From NCBI GenBank assembly GCA_030148805.1, contig JASBSS010000001.1:248001-312000 (forward strand): 64,000 nucleotides of DNA, read 5' to 3'. Source of the stretch: Thiogranum sp. GTDB lineage: Bacteria > Pseudomonadota > Gammaproteobacteria > DSM-19610. The first letter of the stretch is position 1; each line of letters begins with the position of its first letter. The notes under the pieces were generated by a model, which was given only the letters and a program-made list of their open reading frames with translations, ran no database searches and had not been told where the DNA came from. The translations under genes and the position numbers were made by a program. Shown here piece by piece: positions 7,941 through 16,842 of the stretch.

Positions 7941-10406
7941 TTAACCGTGCGTCACGCTGTGGCGCTCGAGCAGATCGCTCAATTGCTCGAAACCCAGCGG
8001 CTTGAGGACATAGTCATCGAAACACTCGCGACCGGCATGGGGTTGGGCGTGCTCAGGCGCGTAACCGGTCAGCGCGATCAGCGTCGTTTCCTCGCCGCAA
8101 CGCTCACGCAGCTTCAGCGCCACTTCGTAGCCATCCATGACGGGCAAGCCGATATCGAGGAAAACCAGATCAGGCCGGCTCTTGGCGACTTGCCGCAACG
8201 CCTCCGGACCGGAATACGCGGTGCTGACCCGGTGCCCCAGGGTTTCAAGCAGCAAGGCCATGGCGTCGACGGATATTGCATTGTCATCGACCAGCAACAC
8301 ATTCAGCTCTACGTGGCTGGCATCGAGCACGCCGGAGCGCGAATCCGGGGCCGTAGCGCTCTGTGGTGGGGCCGTCAGCGGGATGCGCAGCGTGAACTCG
8401 CTCCCCTGCCCCGGGCCGCCGCTGGAGGCGCAAACGCTCCCCGCGTGCATCTCCACCAGCTTCTTCACCACCGAAAGCCCCAGTCCCAATCCGCCCTGGC
8501 GGCGGTCGAGCGAGCAATCTTCCTGCGTGAAAGGCAAAAAGACGTGCGCCAGGACCTCGCTCGGGATCCCCACCCCATTGTCACTGACCACCAGTACCGC
8601 CTGCCCCTGATCGCAATGCAGGTCCAAGCCGATCTCGCCCTGTTCGCCGGTGAACTTCGAGGCGTTGTTGAGCAGATTGGACACCACCTGGATCATCCGC
8701 GCCGGATCGGCGCAGACCGGCACGGGGCCTTCGCACAGCTGCATGCGGACACGCTGCCCTTTCGCGCTGAACCAGACCTCGGCCGCCTCCATCGCCTGGC
8801 GGGCGATATCGACCATATCGATGTGTTGACACTGCAACTCGATAAGTCCGCGGGTAAAGCGGGCGATGTCCAACAGATCGTCCACCAGCCGGGATATCTG
8901 CCTGACCTGCCGGTCGATGACGTCCACCGCCCAGGGCAGCGTCCGGTCGGCCTGCAGCGGATTCTGGAGCTTCAACAACTGCACCGCGTTGGAGATCGGC
9001 GCCAACGGATTGCGCAGTTCATGCGCCAGCATGGCCAGAAACTCGTCTTTCTGACGATGCGCGGTGGCCAGCTCCTCGGCCTGTGCGCGTAGCTTGCGCT
9101 CGCTGACCTTCATCGCCTCCTCGGCTCGTTTTCGCCGGGTGATATCCCTGACGATGGCGACGAAGCCTTCGCGTTCCTCATTACCTTGTTCGACCGCGGA
9201 CACCGAGACCTCCACGATCTTGCGCTCCGCCGGCGGCGTGCCGATCTCCACCGAACCTTGCCACAGGCCGGACTCACGCGCCTGGCTCAGCCCTTGGGAC
9301 AGGTCGAGCACCTCGTGCACCGGCCGGCCCTGGATCTCCCCCGCACGATGGCACATCAGCTTTTCCGCGCCGCGCCCCCAGTAGCGGATCCGTTCACCCG
9401 CGTCGATGGCGACCACCGCCTCCCTGACACTGTCGAGCAATGCCGCCTGAAAGCGGATTTCGCTTTCACTGCGTAGATCCCGAATCGCCATCGCGGCCAT
9501 GTGGGCGGCCAACTCCATCAAGGTCAAGTCGGCCTGGCTGGGTTCGCAGGGATACTCCCGGTACATCGCCAAGGTGCCCAACACCTTCGCCCCCGCGCCC
9601 AACACCGGCTGCGACCAGCAGGCACGCAAGCCCGCCCGCAACGCCGCCGCCCGGAAGTCCTTCCAGAGCTCATCGGTCTCGATGTCGGTGACCACCACCG
9701 GCTTGCCGGTGTACGCCGCCGTCCCACAGGAACCGACCCGCGGCCCGATGCGCACCCCATCGATGGCGGTAACGTATTCCACGGGAAGCGTAGGGCTGGC
9801 AACGTGGCGCAGATGAATGCCATCGGACTGCAACCAGAGTATCGAAGCATGCGTGCCGGGTGCCGAGCAGGCCTCGACTTGTCGGGCCAGGGCTGCGAAT
9901 ATCGTCGCGGTAACGTCCTGGCGCCCCAGGCCGCCCATCACGATGCGCTGCGCTTGAATGAGAAACCGCTGGAAATGTTCGGCCGAAACGTCGCGGTAGG
10001 TGAGCAGGGCGTTATCGCGCAGTACGGGAAGGCGCCTCAGCGTGCGCCGCAACCAGTGCCCTTCGCGCGTCACCAGGTCGCGTGAAGGCGGCTCGAGGCC
10101 GCGGAACACATCCGCCAGGTCCCGCTCCAGCCGGGCATCGGGAATCTGCCGGCAGATCATCGCGACATCGCCGTGCGGCCCGTCCTCCTGGGCACTCCTC
10201 GAGAACGGCTCGCCCAGCCCCGAGAGGACACGCCGTTGGGGCGTCACTATTGCTGCTGACCCGCCGATGTGATGGGTGATTGCGTGAAGAAAATCCGGCA
10301 AGCTCGCGGATTCCGGCCACAAACCCACACTATCCCCAGTGGGGGAACCCTCACGCTGATTCCTCTGATCGACTGGCATGGCATCTCTCTGGATGTATCT
10401 CGCCAT
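7941..10406 (-). CDS. GAF-PAS hybrid sensor histidine kinase
   Basis: Hybrid histidine kinase of 821 residues without membrane segments. The N-terminal ~150 residues look like a divergent sensor region. A GAF domain follows (about 158-312, with GSCGTAAYTGKPVVV), then PAS (about 318-428), HisKA with His462 in LAHELRNP, HATPase (SNLLNNASKF, DNGVGIP, GGLGLGLSVVKKL) and a C-terminal receiver (LLVDDNAISVD, phospho-Asp in VFLDIGLP, Lys in YVLKPL). Kinase core and receiver resemble the kai-linked kinase at 1293. A second ATG at 10379 has a better purine-rich leader, so the start is uncertain by nine codons. It is 96 bp downstream of a receiver gene and may belong to the 12133-7941 transcription unit. 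Confidence 0.9.
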   Translation of the reverse strand: MARYIQRDAMPVDQRNQREGSPTGDSVGLWPESASLPDFLHAITHHIGGSAAIVTPQRRVLSGLGEPFSRSAQEDGPHGDVAMICRQIPDARLERDLADVFRGLEPPSRDLVTREGHWLRRTLRRLPVLRDNALLTYRDVSAEHFQRFLIQAQRIVMGGLGRQDVTATIFAALARQVEACSAPGTHASILWLQSDGIHLRHVASPTLPVEYVTAIDGVRIGPRVGSCGTAAYTGKPVVVTDIETDELWKDFRAAALRAGLRACWSQPVLGAGAKVLGTLAMYREYPCEPSQADLTLMELAAHMAAMAIRDLRSESEIRFQAALLDSVREAVVAIDAGERIRYWGRGAEKLMCHRAGEIQGRPVHEVLDLSQGLSQARESGLWQGSVEIGTPPAERKIVEVSVSAVEQGNEEREGFVAIVRDITRRKRAEEAMKVSERKLRAQAEELATAHRQKDEFLAMLAHELRNPLAPISNAVQLLKLQNPLQADRTLPWAVDVIDRQVRQISRLVDDLLDIARFTRGLIELQCQHIDMVDIARQAMEAAEVWFSAKGQRVRMQLCEGPVPVCADPARMIQVVSNLLNNASKFTGEQGEIGLDLHCDQGQAVLVVSDNGVGIPSEVLAHVFLPFTQEDCSLDRRQGGLGLGLSVVKKLVEMHAGSVCASSGGPGQGSEFTLRIPLTAPPQSATAPDSRSGVLDASHVELNVLLVDDNAISVDAMALLLETLGHRVSTAYSGPEALRQVAKSRPDLVFLDIGLPVMDGYEVALKLRERCGEETTLIALTGYAPEHAQPHAGRECFDDYVLKPLGFEQLSDLLERHSVTHG

Positions 10407-10502
10407 ATTGGCTACGGAGCTGCGGGACGTGCTCGTCGACCGCCAATGGAACCCAGGCGGTGCGGCGGCTAGTGTAGCGCTTCGAGCGCGCCCGAGGCAA
10501 TC

Positions 10503-11009
10503 TCAGCGCGATTGCCGGCGGGCGAGAATCGCTTGCAGACGGGAAAAATCGATCGGCTTGATCAGATGGTAGTCGAATCCGACTTCGCGCGAACGGCGAT
10601 AATCGCTGGCCTGGCTGTATCCGGTGGCGGCGATTAACGTCAACTCGCGGTGACGGAAGTCCTGGCGCAGTCGGCGCGCCACTTCATAACCGTCGATACC
10701 GGGCAGACCAATATCCAGAATCGCCACCCCTGGGGCGAAGTCCGCTGCCTTGCGCAGCGCCTCCTGGCCCTCGTAGGCGCAATCGACCCGATAACCCAGC
10801 GCCTCCAACAACAACTTCAGTGAAACCGCCAGGTCGGTGTTGTCGTCCACCACCAGGATTCGCAGAGGGCCGGCGTTGTCAGCCTGAAGGCGGGGCCGGT
10901 GGACACTCGACTGTCCGGGGGCGTCGGTATGGCGATCCTCACCGCTGCCGTAACCGGGGACGCAGGCGACGCCCGATTCCGCCGTCGCGGCGCGACTACG
11001 CAAATCCAT
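10503..11009 (-). CDS. Single-domain response regulator
   Basis: Protein of 168 residues: a disordered ~48-residue leader, then a receiver domain beginning LRILVVDDNTDLAVS, with phospho-Asp in VAILDIGLPGIDGYE and the conserved Lys in YHLIKPIDF. No output domain is present, so it probably works in a phosphorelay or by protein contact. It starts 8 bp after the stop of the diguanylate cyclase gene, so the two are co-transcribed. The leader could be untranslated if an internal start is used, since the receiver alone begins near residue 48. Sequence around the phospho-site is very close to the receivers of the two hybrid kinases at 1293 and 7941. Confidence 0.85.
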   Translation of the reverse strand: MDLRSRAATAESGVACVPGYGSGEDRHTDAPGQSSVHRPRLQADNAGPLRILVVDDNTDLAVSLKLLLEALGYRVDCAYEGQEALRKAADFAPGVAILDIGLPGIDGYEVARRLRQDFRHRELTLIAATGYSQASDYRRSREVGFDYHLIKPIDFSRLQAILARRQSR

Positions 11010-11017
11010 GGATGGAC

Positions 11018-12133
11018 TCAGGCGACGCGGGGCACGTCCCTGCGAATATCCCGCGTGCGTCCCAAGCGTCCATCCCTGCTGCTGTGCGGGTCCTCGGGCG
11101 CCCCACCACAGCGCTCGACGACCTGCCCGCCAGCGGCCGATGTCTCGGCCTGGCGGAAGAACATCACGCGCTCGCCCCCGTCGCTCTTGGCCCGGTAGCA
11201 GGCCTCGTCGGCCCGCTGCAGGGCTTGTGAGACCTCCTCGATCCCCGCATCGAGCAGCACGCCACCCACGCTCGCGGTCACCCGGTGCTCGCCGCTGGCG
11301 TGCTGGTAACGATACTCGGAGATGTCATCACAGACAGCTTGCAGAATCTTGGTCGCTTCGCGCCTGCCGCTGCCCACCAGCAGCAAGACGAACTCGTCAC
11401 CGCCCAACCTGGCGACGATGTCGGCCTTGCGCGTGTTGGCTTGCAGTATGCCCGCTATATCACACAGGACCGCATCACCCGCCAGGTGCCCGCAGCTGTC
11501 GTTCACCCGTTTGAAACCATCCAGATCCAGAATGGCGAGGACACTTTCGGCGCCGGGTTCGGGCTCCCACTGCAGAGTCTGGGACAAACGCTCGCTCAAC
11601 GCGCGCCGGTTGGCAAGGCCGGTGAGTGGATCATGGGTCGCTTCATAGATCAGCTGTCGGGTACGCTGCTGGGCCACGGAGACATCGCGCAGCTCATACA
11701 GCTCGCCGTTGATGCCATCGCTGGATTGCGACAACAGGGCGACCTTCAGCTCCAGCGCTCGACGTTCCACACCCTGCGACTCCAACTGGATGGTGAACTG
11801 TCCGTCACGCCTGGAGGCCGTCTTGAAAGCCTCGTCACCCGAAAGATCATAACCCGCCGCCACCAGCGTATCGACAATGGAACAGGACAGCAGTTCGGTA
11901 CTGCCCGCACCCAGTATCGTCTGCGCGCTGGCGTTGCAATAGACGATCTTCCCGCTGGCGTCGGTAATCACGATGCCATGCGAGAGACGACCGACGATCT
12001 GGGCGAGCTGCAGCCCTGGCGGAATTCCCTGTCCGCCTAATGCCGGTCTGGGGCTACTGGAGCGCGGACGGGTCGCGACACTGCAGTAGCGCCGCACGCG
12101 TCGGTGTGCGAGTGAAGACTGTTCCGTATTCAT
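11018..12133 (-). CDS. PAS-GGDEF diguanylate cyclase
   Basis: Predicted cytoplasmic diguanylate cyclase of 371 residues making cyclic di-GMP from two GTP. A PAS domain (about 45-155) precedes GGDEF (about 163-325, from HDPLTGLANRRAL). The active-site motif is intact in ARLGGDEFVLL, and RKAD five residues before it matches the inhibitory RxxD I-site, so product feedback is expected. The last ~45 residues are low-complexity. A sigma-54-type promoter lies about 110 bp upstream of ATG 12133. The receiver gene follows at 8 bp, suggesting they act in the same pathway. Confidence 0.92.
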   Translation of the reverse strand: MNTEQSSLAHRRVRRYCSVATRPRSSSPRPALGGQGIPPGLQLAQIVGRLSHGIVITDASGKIVYCNASAQTILGAGSTELLSCSIVDTLVAAGYDLSGDEAFKTASRRDGQFTIQLESQGVERRALELKVALLSQSSDGINGELYELRDVSVAQQRTRQLIYEATHDPLTGLANRRALSERLSQTLQWEPEPGAESVLAILDLDGFKRVNDSCGHLAGDAVLCDIAGILQANTRKADIVARLGGDEFVLLLVGSGRREATKILQAVCDDISEYRYQHASGEHRVTASVGGVLLDAGIEEVSQALQRADEACYRAKSDGGERVMFFRQAETSAAGGQVVERCGGAPEDPHSSRDGRLGRTRDIRRDVPRVA

Positions 12134-12255
12134 AAACTGCTGGCCCCCGGTTGAAGCGTTCGCTGACGTTTGGTTTCAAATTGGGGATTGGTCGCAAGTG
12201 GATGCTTCGCGCCAATCCTGCCCGGTCCTTTTCAGGACCCACGCCAACCCCTTTC

Positions 12256-12271
12256 AGCAGTTATCGTGCCA
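12256..12271 (-). promoter_or_regulatory. Sigma-54 promoter of the diguanylate cyclase gene
   Basis: Minus-strand bases TGGCACGATAACTGCT match TGGCACG-N4-TTGCW with one mismatch (CTGC) and keep GG-N10-GC spacing. The start site would be near 12245, leaving a leader of about 110 bp. Confidence 0.7.
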
Positions 12272-12447
12272 GCCACGAAAATTCGATCGAAGGCAGGCCC
12301 GACTATGGAAACCCGCTCCAGCGATACGCTAACTCCTAAGTCTAAGCAACAGCGATAACTGAGTTTTTATCTTGAGCACGGACAATACAGAGGGCTGTGC
12401 AGAACCCGGAGGAGACAGCGGCAGACACAGCGACCGCTACAACAGTT

Positions 12448-12474
12448 GTGTAGCTTTTACACTGAGCCTGTAAA
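12448..12474. promoter_or_regulatory. Overlapping inverted repeats, candidate activator sites
   Basis: Two nested palindromes share bases: GTGTA-N5-TACAC (12448-12462) and TTTACA-N7-TGTAAA (12456-12474). A further ACAAC-A-GTTGT lies just outside (about 12440-12450). They are about 180-205 bp upstream of the -24 element at 12270 and resemble the arms at 7879 and 16666. The rest of this 363-bp gap, between 12134 and 12496, shows no gene. Confidence 0.45.
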
Positions 12475-12496
12475 TCGTGCCTATTACCTTAGTCGT

Positions 12497-13669
12497 TCAG
12501 ACGTTTTCTCGCGGCTCGTCAGGGTAGGACAAAGCCGACGAACTGGCGGATTGCGCGGCGGGCAAAGTGATCCGCAAACAGGTTTCCCCCGGTTGCTCGC
12601 GCGCTACCGTGATCGTGCCCCCAAGGCTATCGATCGTAGCCCGCGCGACATAAAGGCCAAGCCCGGTAGCTGCCGGCTTGGTGCCGAAATGCAGGGTGAA
12701 CACCCGCTCCTCTATCGCCTCGGGTATGCCGCTTCCCGTATCGCAGACATCGATCACCAGCCTGCCGTCGTGGTGCGATAACTCCAGCCGCAACTTGCCG
12801 CCGTCGGGCATCGCCTCGAGCGCGTTGATCACAACGTTCAACAATGCCTGCCTCAGTTGACCGCGCCGACAACGGACCAGCGCCGGCTGGGACGGTTCGC
12901 ACTCCTCGATATCGACCTGCTGCAAGCGGGCTTTGCCCCGCACCAGGTGCGCGACGTCCTGCAAGATCCGGGCAACGTCGAACTCCCCTTCCCCATCGGG
13001 CGTCGGCGGATCGGCCAGATCGAGCAGCGCCTGAACGTGTTGATTGAGCCGCTTCACCTCGCCTTGCACGCGCTGGAAGTACTCCTGCTGGCGCTGAATC
13101 GACCCGGGCGCGTCCGACTTGCCCGCGCTGTGTTTCAGCAGTTCCAATATCACCGCGATATTGTTCAGCGGACCTCGCAGATCGTGCGCGGCGCCGACAT
13201 ATAAAGTGGGCAGCGTTTTGAAACAGCTGGCGCAGTACAAGTCGTCGGCCAGCGCCGCGGCCTCTTTGCCGTCACGCACCAAGGCCAGATAAGCCGGCTG
13301 GCCATCGCTTCCCCCGGCACGCATTTCCATCTGCATACGGCGGGGCGCGGCGGCGGTGGCGAGTTCAAAGTCGAGCTTCACCGACCCGGAACCCGACCGC
13401 CGCAATTGTTCGACCGCCGCACTGATGGTGGCCTGCAACACGCTGCGGCTGTCGAACCCCCATTTTCCGTCTCCGCTCAGCAGCTCTCGCAGCTCCCCAC
13501 TGGCGAACTCCACCTCGCCGTCACCGTTGAGGGCCATCAGACCGACGCCCTGGGCCTCGGCGAGCGCATCGAGAATCCGTCTCTCGCTGCAACCGCTCAC
13601 ACGCGTCCACCCCTCGACACCCACGGGGCTACAGAACGTAGCACGGTCGCCGCGCGCCATGTCGGCCAC
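12497..13669 (-). CDS. NtrB-like sensor histidine kinase
   Basis: Histidine kinase of 390 residues without membrane segments. A PAS-like sensor (about 30-135) is followed by HisKA with His162 in GAAHDLRGPLNN and HATPase (NVVINALEAMPDGG, CDTGSGIPE, TGLGLYVARATID). The short PAS-kinase layout and the N box NALEAM are those of NtrB-type kinases that partner sigma-54 activators. It is divergently transcribed from the NtrC-type regulator at 13934 (264-bp gap), so they are likely a pair. Cys146 and Cys149 in YCASCF form a CxxC just before the kinase, a possible metal or redox site. The start is GTG 13669; ATG 13660 is an alternative. Confidence 0.88.
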   Translation of the reverse strand: MADMARGDRATFCSPVGVEGWTRVSGCSERRILDALAEAQGVGLMALNGDGEVEFASGELRELLSGDGKWGFDSRSVLQATISAAVEQLRRSGSGSVKLDFELATAAAPRRMQMEMRAGGSDGQPAYLALVRDGKEAAALADDLYCASCFKTLPTLYVGAAHDLRGPLNNIAVILELLKHSAGKSDAPGSIQRQQEYFQRVQGEVKRLNQHVQALLDLADPPTPDGEGEFDVARILQDVAHLVRGKARLQQVDIEECEPSQPALVRCRRGQLRQALLNVVINALEAMPDGGKLRLELSHHDGRLVIDVCDTGSGIPEAIEERVFTLHFGTKPAATGLGLYVARATIDSLGGTITVAREQPGETCLRITLPAAQSASSSALSYPDEPRENV

Positions 13670-13933
13670 GCATCACCTTTCCCGTCAGCGGTGACCGGTC
13701 CCTTCCCTCTTGTCATCATACGCGACCTCCCTCTGTAGGCATGCACCGACAGCTCTCCACATCGCCCACCGCACTTCATTATTACGGCGAGAAAGCAGAG
13801 TGCGAACTTCTAGGCGGGCATTATACCGGGCGGATGACAAGGATTGAATTTTGGACTAGGCTGTTGTTCGTCAAAACAAAGACGTTAACCCCGGCGAATG
13901 CCTTGCACGCACGCGCACACAGGACCGTATTGA

Positions 13934-15274
13934 ATGCCCACAGCACTGCTGGTTGATGATGATCTTGTCTATGCTTCGGCGTTAGCGGAACTGATCGAAC
14001 AGGAAGACTACGAAGTACGAACCTGCGCCAATGTGCGCGAAGCCCTGGAGCACCTGGCGGACAACGTACCGGATGTGGTGTTGGTCGATCTGCTGCTTCC
14101 CGACGGCAGCGGCATGGAGTTGGTTCACAAGGTCGAGTCCCAGGCCCTGCACACTCGGGTCTTCGTGATCACCGCCCACGCGGAACTGGATTCCACGGTC
14201 GCAGCGCTAAGGGCCGGCGTGGAGGACTACCTGACCAAGCCTCTGGATCTGCAACACCTGCGCCAATGCCTGCGGGCGGCCAAGGCCGAAACCTCCCCCC
14301 CGAGCGGGCCACTCGCGTGTCCGCCGGCGAGCCTCGATGGGCTGGGCCCCCTGATCGGTTCTTCTGCGGCCATGCGGGAACTCTATGCGGCGATACAGAA
14401 AGCCGCGCCCACCAATATGTCCGTCTTCCTTTCCGGCGAGAGTGGCACCGGCAAGGAACTCGCGGCCAGCGCCATCCACGCCTGCAGCGACCGCAGCGAC
14501 AACCCGTTTCTGGCCATCAACTGCGGGGCGGTTCCGGCCAATCTGATCGCCACCGAATTGTTCGGCCACGAGCGCGGCGCGTTCACCGACGCCCGCAGTC
14601 AGCACAAAGGCTATTTCGAACGCGCTGACGGCGGAACGCTGTTTCTCGACGAAATCACCGAAATGCCCCTGGAGCTGCAGGTACAGCTGCTGCGGGTGCT
14701 GGAGAATCGCTGCGTCACCCGGGTGGGCGGCTTGCGCGAGATTCCGGTGAACGTACGTATCATCGCCGCCACCAATCGCAACCCGCGCACCGCCGTGTCC
14801 CAGGGCCACCTGCGCGAAGACCTGCTGTTTCGTCTCATGGCGTTTCCGATCACCATCGCCCCGCTAAGACGCCGCTTGGGCGATATCGCCATTCTGGCGG
14901 AGAGATTTCTGCGCCAACACAACGAGGAAAACGGCACCCGGAAAACCCTGGCGCCAGAGGCCTTGCGCTTTCTCGAAAGCTACAGCTGGCCGGGAAACGT
15001 CCGCGAGCTCAAAAACGCCATCGGCCACGCCTACATTCTGGCCGACGATAGCTTGCAGCCCGCGCACTTTCCCCAGGGGGTCGAGCCTATCATCGAGGAA
15101 GAAGGCAGCTCGCTGCAGTGCTTGCCGGGCACGCCGATCGACCAGTTCGAGAAACGTTTCATCCTGGCGACCCTCGACCATCACAACGGCAACAAACGAC
15201 GGACGGCGGAAACCCTGGGCATCAGCCTGAAGACCCTCTACAACCGTTTGAACGAATATCGCGCCGAGTCCTGA
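13934..15274 (+). CDS. NtrC-family sigma-54 response regulator
   Basis: Sigma-54 enhancer-binding protein of 446 residues. The receiver (1-118) has Asp8-10 and phospho-acceptor Asp52; the AAA+ domain (about 136-365) has Walker A GESGTGKE and Walker [10 protein letters not shown]; the Fis-type HTH is at the C-terminus ([20 protein letters not shown]). The loop that contacts sigma-54, normally GAFTGA, reads GAFTDA here. The variant occurs in some functional family members, so activity is likely but not certain. It is probably partnered by the kinase at 12497. Start ATG 13934 has AGGA about 12 bp upstream. Confidence 0.93.
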   Translation: MPTALLVDDDLVYASALAELIEQEDYEVRTCANVREALEHLADNVPDVVLVDLLLPDGSGMELVHKVESQALHTRVFVITAHAELDSTVAALRAGVEDYLTKPLDLQHLRQCLRAAKAETSPPSGPLACPPASLDGLGPLIGSSAAMRELYAAIQKAAPTNMSVFLSGESGTGKELAASAIHACSDRSDNPFLAINCGAVPANLIATELFGHERGAFTDARSQHKGYFERADGGTLFLDEITEMPLELQVQLLRVLENRCVTRVGGLREIPVNVRIIAATNRNPRTAVSQGHLREDLLFRLMAFPITIAPLRRRLGDIAILAERFLRQHNEENGTRKTLAPEALRFLESYSWPGNVRELKNAIGHAYILADDSLQPAHFPQGVEPIIEEEGSSLQCLPGTPIDQFEKRFILATLDHHNGNKRRTAETLGISLKTLYNRLNEYRAES

Positions 15275-15285
15275 GCGGCCCGCCC

Positions 15286-16479
15286 TCAGCGTGGCGGGGC
15301 GTGCTGTTGTTCGATGGGTCCCTTCCAGTCGGCGGATCCGGCCGGATCGACCACCGGCCTGCCCTCTCCCTGAGACGGGGGCTCCGGTCCCGGCCGTCCG
15401 GGGGAAGTTTCGGGCATCCGCAACACTTCAAAAGGCGCGAATTCCACCTTGTCCAACCGCCCGTCGTGATTGCGATCGAGCGAGTCGTAGCGGTTCTCCA
15501 GACCGGGCGCCTTTGCCGCCTCGGACTTGCTCAGATAGCCGTCCGCGTCACGGTCCAGCTCGCCGAACGTCCGCTCGGTCGCGGCATCCGCGCGGGCGCC
15601 GCTGGCCGAGCGGGGCTGACCGCTCGCGGCGGGGACCACGCTGCTCGCGGTCGCCGGCCAGCTGTCGTCGGAAAAGCTCGGTGCCTTGGCCAGCGCCGCG
15701 GCGCTGGCGCGCAGCACCAGCTTGTCGTCCTCCTCTCCCTGGGACAGATCGGTCGCGGGGACCGCCACCAGTTTTTCGCCTATACCCAACAGGCCTCCGT
15801 GCTCGATCACCACATAGTCGATACGGCCGGACGGGAGATCAACCGCCAGATCCTCGATTTCGCCGAGCTCCTTGCCGTCCGCGCTGGTCACTTCCCGATC
15901 GAGGAAGCCGGAAGCCTTGACCACCGCCCCGGCGTGACCGCCGGTGCCCTCCATGGCCTGCTGGGTCGTGGCGCCCGGCCATTTCTCGGCCCGCCGGGGC
16001 CAGTGCTCGTCGTCGAACCCCGGCATCGATTCCAACTGCTGCTCGGAAACGTTGAGGACCCATTGGTCGCGGTCGCGGGTGAAGGCGTTCAGCGGCACGG
16101 CAAAACGCCTGTCGCCGACGCCGAGCACTCCGCCAAAGGAGAGCACCGCGTAGTTGACTCGCGCGTCGGCAGGCGACAGCGCCATATCGGTGATCTCACC
16201 AATGGCCTCGCCGCGTTGATTCTTCACTTTCTGCCCGAGCAACGCCGAGGCCTTGTAACGCCCACTGGGCATGCCCGCGCTTTGCCGCGAGGAAGAACCG
16301 GCCTCCGTCGCCGTCGCGGAGCCGACCTCCGCCACCTGTATCGCGCGCTCGGAAATCCCGGCCGCAACCGCGGTGCCCACGGGTGACAGACTGACCAGGA
16401 GGGCGGTGAAACCGACCCCGATCGCGCCGCCTTTGCGAGCGCCGCCACAACTCTTGCCGGAACACTCAGATCTGCTCAT
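15286..16479 (-). CDS. Two PRC-barrel domains plus EF-hand pair, exported
   Basis: Protein of 397 residues. An N-terminal hydrophobic segment (GGAIGVGFTALLVSLSPVGTAVAAG, split by polar ends) suggests a signal peptide or anchor. PRC barrel 1 (about 75-160, KASALLGQKVKNQRGEAIGE) and PRC barrel 2 (about 185-265, KASGFLDREVTSADGKELGE) are followed by an EF-hand pair: DRDADGYLSKSEA and DRNHDGRLDKVEF. The C-terminus is Pro/Gly-rich. A calcium-responsive envelope stress role is possible but unproven. The start at 16479 is chosen over 16575 because AGGGAG lies just upstream. It sits between two sigma-54 activators and has its own sigma-54-type promoter. Confidence 0.87.
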   Translation of the reverse strand: MSRSECSGKSCGGARKGGAIGVGFTALLVSLSPVGTAVAAGISERAIQVAEVGSATATEAGSSSRQSAGMPSGRYKASALLGQKVKNQRGEAIGEITDMALSPADARVNYAVLSFGGVLGVGDRRFAVPLNAFTRDRDQWVLNVSEQQLESMPGFDDEHWPRRAEKWPGATTQQAMEGTGGHAGAVVKASGFLDREVTSADGKELGEIEDLAVDLPSGRIDYVVIEHGGLLGIGEKLVAVPATDLSQGEEDDKLVLRASAAALAKAPSFSDDSWPATASSVVPAASGQPRSASGARADAATERTFGELDRDADGYLSKSEAAKAPGLENRYDSLDRNHDGRLDKVEFAPFEVLRMPETSPGRPGPEPPSQGEGRPVVDPAGSADWKGPIEQQHAPPR

Positions 16480-16564
16480 CGCTTCATCTCCCTGTCTCGC
16501 GTGGATGGCAACCGACACCCTTTGTGTCCGCTGCCGCAACGATCGATTGACACCCGGACAAGTC

Positions 16565-16580
16565 GCAATCCACATGCCAA
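16565..16580 (-). promoter_or_regulatory. Sigma-54 promoter of the double PRC-barrel gene
   Basis: Minus-strand bases TTGGCATGTGGATTGC match TGGCACG-N4-TTGC with one mismatch (T for C) and exact GG-N10-GC spacing. The predicted start is near 16553, about 75 bp before ATG 16479. Confidence 0.72.
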
Positions 16581-16665
16581 TTCCATCCGCGCGGCTAAGC
16601 GGACGTTTTCAAGCGATTTTCGGAATCCGCGCCCAGTGATCCAGGGGTCCGACCCGGCTTAAAAT

Positions 16666-16690
16666 TTACAATCCCTTGTAAGTCGTACAA
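16666..16690. promoter_or_regulatory. Tandem inverted repeats, candidate activator site
   Basis: TTACAA-TCCC-TTGTAA (16666-16681) is a perfect palindrome. Its right arm also forms TTGTA-N5-TACAA (16676-16690), giving three half-sites in a row. It lies about 88-112 bp upstream of the -24 element. Apart from this site and the promoter, the stretch 16480-16842 shows no gene. Confidence 0.6.
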
Positions 16691-16842
16691 AGGGGCGCAG
16701 GAAGTTTGACCGCTCTAGACCGTCTCACCTTGTCGTGTGACACAGCTACAGCTGCCGCTCCTGGCGCATCGGAGACCCACGTGCCCCGTGACGCAGGACG
16801 CCGGGCCGCCCCCGGCGCACCGACCCAGGTCACGCCTAGCGG

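Noticed and set aside
15118-16386. Plus-strand open frame of 422 residues
   Set aside because: Overlaps the end of the NtrC-type gene in another frame and the opposite strand of the PRC-barrel gene; composition is that of a shadow.
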